A stretch of 23,270 nucleotides of DNA. It comes from an uncultured Collinsella sp. (GTDB lineage Bacteria; Actinomycetota; Coriobacteriia; Coriobacteriales; Coriobacteriaceae). The notes below the pieces were generated by a model. It was given only the letters and a program-made list of their open reading frames with translations. It was not told the DNA's origin and ran no database searches. Positions 21,618 to 23,270 of the stretch are shown in pieces. The position numbers and the translations under genes are program-made. Each line of letters starts with the position of its first letter. Position 1 is the stretch's first letter. The stretch covers positions 1 to 23,270 of the forward strand of contig USAX01000017.1 of assembly GCA_900552705.1 (NCBI GenBank), written 5' to 3'.

Positions 21618-23270
21618 TGGCTGCCAAACTCATCGATCTTTCCTTTACGCTCAACGGCCGCAAGGTCAAGGTTCAGATTGCCCCCGATACCATGCTCTTT
21701 TCGCTTTTGCGTGAGCAGGGCTGTGCGTCGGTGCGCTGCGCCTGCGAAACCACCAACTGCGGCCTGTGTACGGTGTGGCTCGACGGCGACCCGGTGCTGA
21801 GCTGCTCGGTTCCCGCCGCGCGCGTCGAGGGCCGCTCCATCACCACGCTCGAGGGCCTCAAGGCCGAGTCCGAAGCGCTGGCCCGTGCGATGGCTGCAGA
21901 AGGCGCCGAGCAGTGCGGTTTTTGCGCCCCCGGCCTTATCATGAACGTGCTGGCGCTTGCTCGTGCCGCCAAGGAGGACCCGAGCCTCGTCGCTACGCGC
22001 GAGGAGCTCTCGCGCCAGCTGGCCGGCAACCTCTGCCGTTGCAGCGGCTACGAGAGCCAGCTGCGCGCCATCGTGCGCTTCCTTAACGAGTCCGGCGTGC
22101 AGGTGGGCTTTGAGATGCCCGAGCTACCGGTCAACGACACCAGCTGCGACGGTGTCTCCTACAAGCAGATTACCCACAAGCAGCCCAAGAAGGACTCGAA
22201 GGCCCTGCTCGAGGGGCGTCCCGTCTACACGGGCGACCTGGTGCCCGCCGGCGCGCTCATCGTCAAGCTCAAGCGCAGCCCGTATGCCCGCGCCAAGATC
22301 CGCTCCATCGATACGTCGCGCGCCCTGAAGGTACCCGGCGTGGTGGGCGTTTACACCTACGAGGACGTGCCCCAGCGCCGCTTTACCATCGCCGGCCAGA
22401 GCTATCCGCAGCCGAGTCCCTACGACCGCCTAATTCTCGAGAACCTGGTGCGCTACCAAAACGAGGAGGTGGCGATCGTCGCCGCCGAGACCGAGGAGGC
22501 CGCCGACAAGGCGCTCAAGCTCATCAAGGTCGACTACGAGGTGCTCGAGCCCCTGCTCGACTTTACCCAGGCGCTCGATAACGACATCGTGGTCCACCCT
22601 GAGGGCGACGTGACCTTTATGTTCCCGCAGGGCGGCGACGTTGCTCGCAACCTGGTGTGCAGCGGTACCAGCGATTTTGGCGATCTTGATGAGGCCTTCG
22701 CCCAGAGCGACATTGTCTTTGAGCGCACCTACACCAGCCAGGCCACGCAGACCGCGCCCATGGAGACCTTCCGCGCCTTCGCGACGACCGACGCGTTTGG
22801 GCGCATCTCGGTGACCACCTCCACGCAGGTGCCTTTCCACGTGCGCCGCATGGTCGCGCAGTCGCTCGACATTCCGCAGTCGCAGGTGCAAGTTATTAAG
22901 CCGCGCATCGGCGGCGGCTTTGGCTCCAAGCAGACGGGCTGCTGCGAGATCTTCGTTGCGTTCGTTACCCAGCAGACTGGCCGTCCGAGCTACTGCTGCT
23001 ACACCCGCGAGGAGACCATCACTGCGGGCAACTCGCGCCACCAGATGCAGATGACCGTTAAGCTGGGCGCCATGAACGACGGCACCATCACGGCCATTGA
23101 TCTTCACACGCTGTCCAACGCCGGCGCGTACGGCGAGCACGCTACCACGACGATCGGGCTTTCGGGCCACAAGAGCCTGCCGATTTACAACCATGTGAAG
23201 GCGAGCCGCTTTAGCTGGGACGCCGTCTACACCAATACCAACCGCGGCGGCGCGTATCGTGGCTACGGTG
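21617..23270 (+). CDS. Fused 2Fe-2S plus molybdopterin subunit of a molybdenum hydroxylase (3' truncated by window)
   Basis: The frame is open from ATG 21617 to the window end, giving 551 residues so far. Residues 1-160 are the iron-sulfur part: C43, C48, C51 and C63 for the plant-type cluster, then QCGFCAPG at 99-106 and GNLCRCSGY at 137-145 for the second cluster. A linker leads to the molybdenum domain, with GRPVYTGDL near its start. It continues with QTAPMETFRAF, IGGGFGSKQ and GAYRGYG at the edge. Xanthine/aldehyde oxidoreductases share this plan; some clostridial purine hydroxylases need labile selenium. The substrate is not readable. Overlap with the FAD gene and closeness to selD, yedF and DUF3343 suggest a selenium-dependent enzyme, but that is inference. 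Confidence 0.92.
   Translation, partial: MAAKLIDLSFTLNGRKVKVQIAPDTMLFSLLREQGCASVRCACETTNCGLCTVWLDGDPVLSCSVPAARVEGRSITTLEGLKAESEALARAMAAEGAEQCGFCAPGLIMNVLALARAAKEDPSLVATREELSRQLAGNLCRCSGYESQLRAIVRFLNESGVQVGFEMPELPVNDTSCDGVSYKQITHKQPKKDSKALLEGRPVYTGDLVPAGALIVKLKRSPYARAKIRSIDTSRALKVPGVVGVYTYEDVPQRRFTIAGQSYPQPSPYDRLILENLVRYQNEEVAIVAAETEEAADKALKLIKVDYEVLEPLLDFTQALDNDIVVHPEGDVTFMFPQGGDVARNLVCSGTSDFGDLDEAFAQSDIVFERTYTSQATQTAPMETFRAFATTDAFGRISVTTSTQVPFHVRRMVAQSLDIPQSQVQVIKPRIGGGFGSKQTGCCEIFVAFVTQQTGRPSYCCYTREETITAGNSRHQMQMTVKLGAMNDGTITAIDLHTLSNAGAYGEHATTTIGLSGHKSLPIYNHVKASRFSWDAVYTNTNRGGAYRGYG

Noticed and set aside
1..23270. CRISPR array, transposase, prophage or restriction genes
   Set aside because: No regularly spaced repeats and no proteins of these kinds were found on either strand.

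Overview
The window looks like chromosomal DNA of a gut Coriobacteriia member, most like Collinsella. This is an inference from the high GC content with GC-rich third codon positions, the selenoprotein machinery, the gene content, and dispersed GGGAC-type intergenic palindromes that I associate from memory with this group. No search could be run. Almost every base is assigned to a gene or a small intergenic structure. The theme is molybdenum and selenium metabolism.

Region 1 (1-3308) is housekeeping. It holds the 3' end of xanthine phosphoribosyltransferase and a small GGQ-domain release-factor-like protein. These are followed, on the minus strand, by a diacylglycerol/lipid kinase and a CLC antiporter whose ion-path motifs resemble the fluoride type. 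A perfect 27-bp palindrome separates the convergent genes.

Region 2 (3520-8963) is molybdenum supply. moeA and a mogA/moaB-type gene are translationally adjacent and end at a terminator. modA, modB and modC follow, behind a promoter region rich in dyads. ModA appears to be a Tat-exported lipoprotein. ModB carries an unusual exported N-terminal domain of about 185 residues.

Region 3 (9064-12260) is selenium activation. selD is itself a selenoprotein gene with an in-frame TGA at codon 17. It is followed by yedF, a DUF3343 gene (putative Se/S carrier) and a cysteine desulfurase of the EF2568 type. This is the set expected to move selenium to selenophosphate and onward.

Region 4 (12284-15144) interrupts the selenium genes. 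It holds a BrnQ-type branched-chain amino acid carrier, tRNA-Pro(TGG), tRNA-Gly(TCC), a 190-bp unit of tRNA-Gly fragments around a 20-bp perfect palindrome, and a FocA/NirC-type formate/nitrite channel.

Region 5 (15223-18960) is selenocysteine decoding: selA overlapping selB, a 158-bp imperfect palindrome, then selC (tRNA-Sec). SelB has a non-consensus G4 motif and the tRNA has C at position 33.

Region 6 (19225-end) holds glutamate dehydrogenase and a molybdenum hydroxylase pair: an FAD subunit, then a fused 2Fe-2S plus molybdopterin subunit that runs off the window. Together the genes fit one programme. Molybdate is imported and inserted into molybdopterin. Selenide is converted to selenophosphate. 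Selenium then goes to selenocysteine (SelD itself and probably a formate dehydrogenase elsewhere) and, by inference, to the labile selenium of a molybdenum hydroxylase.
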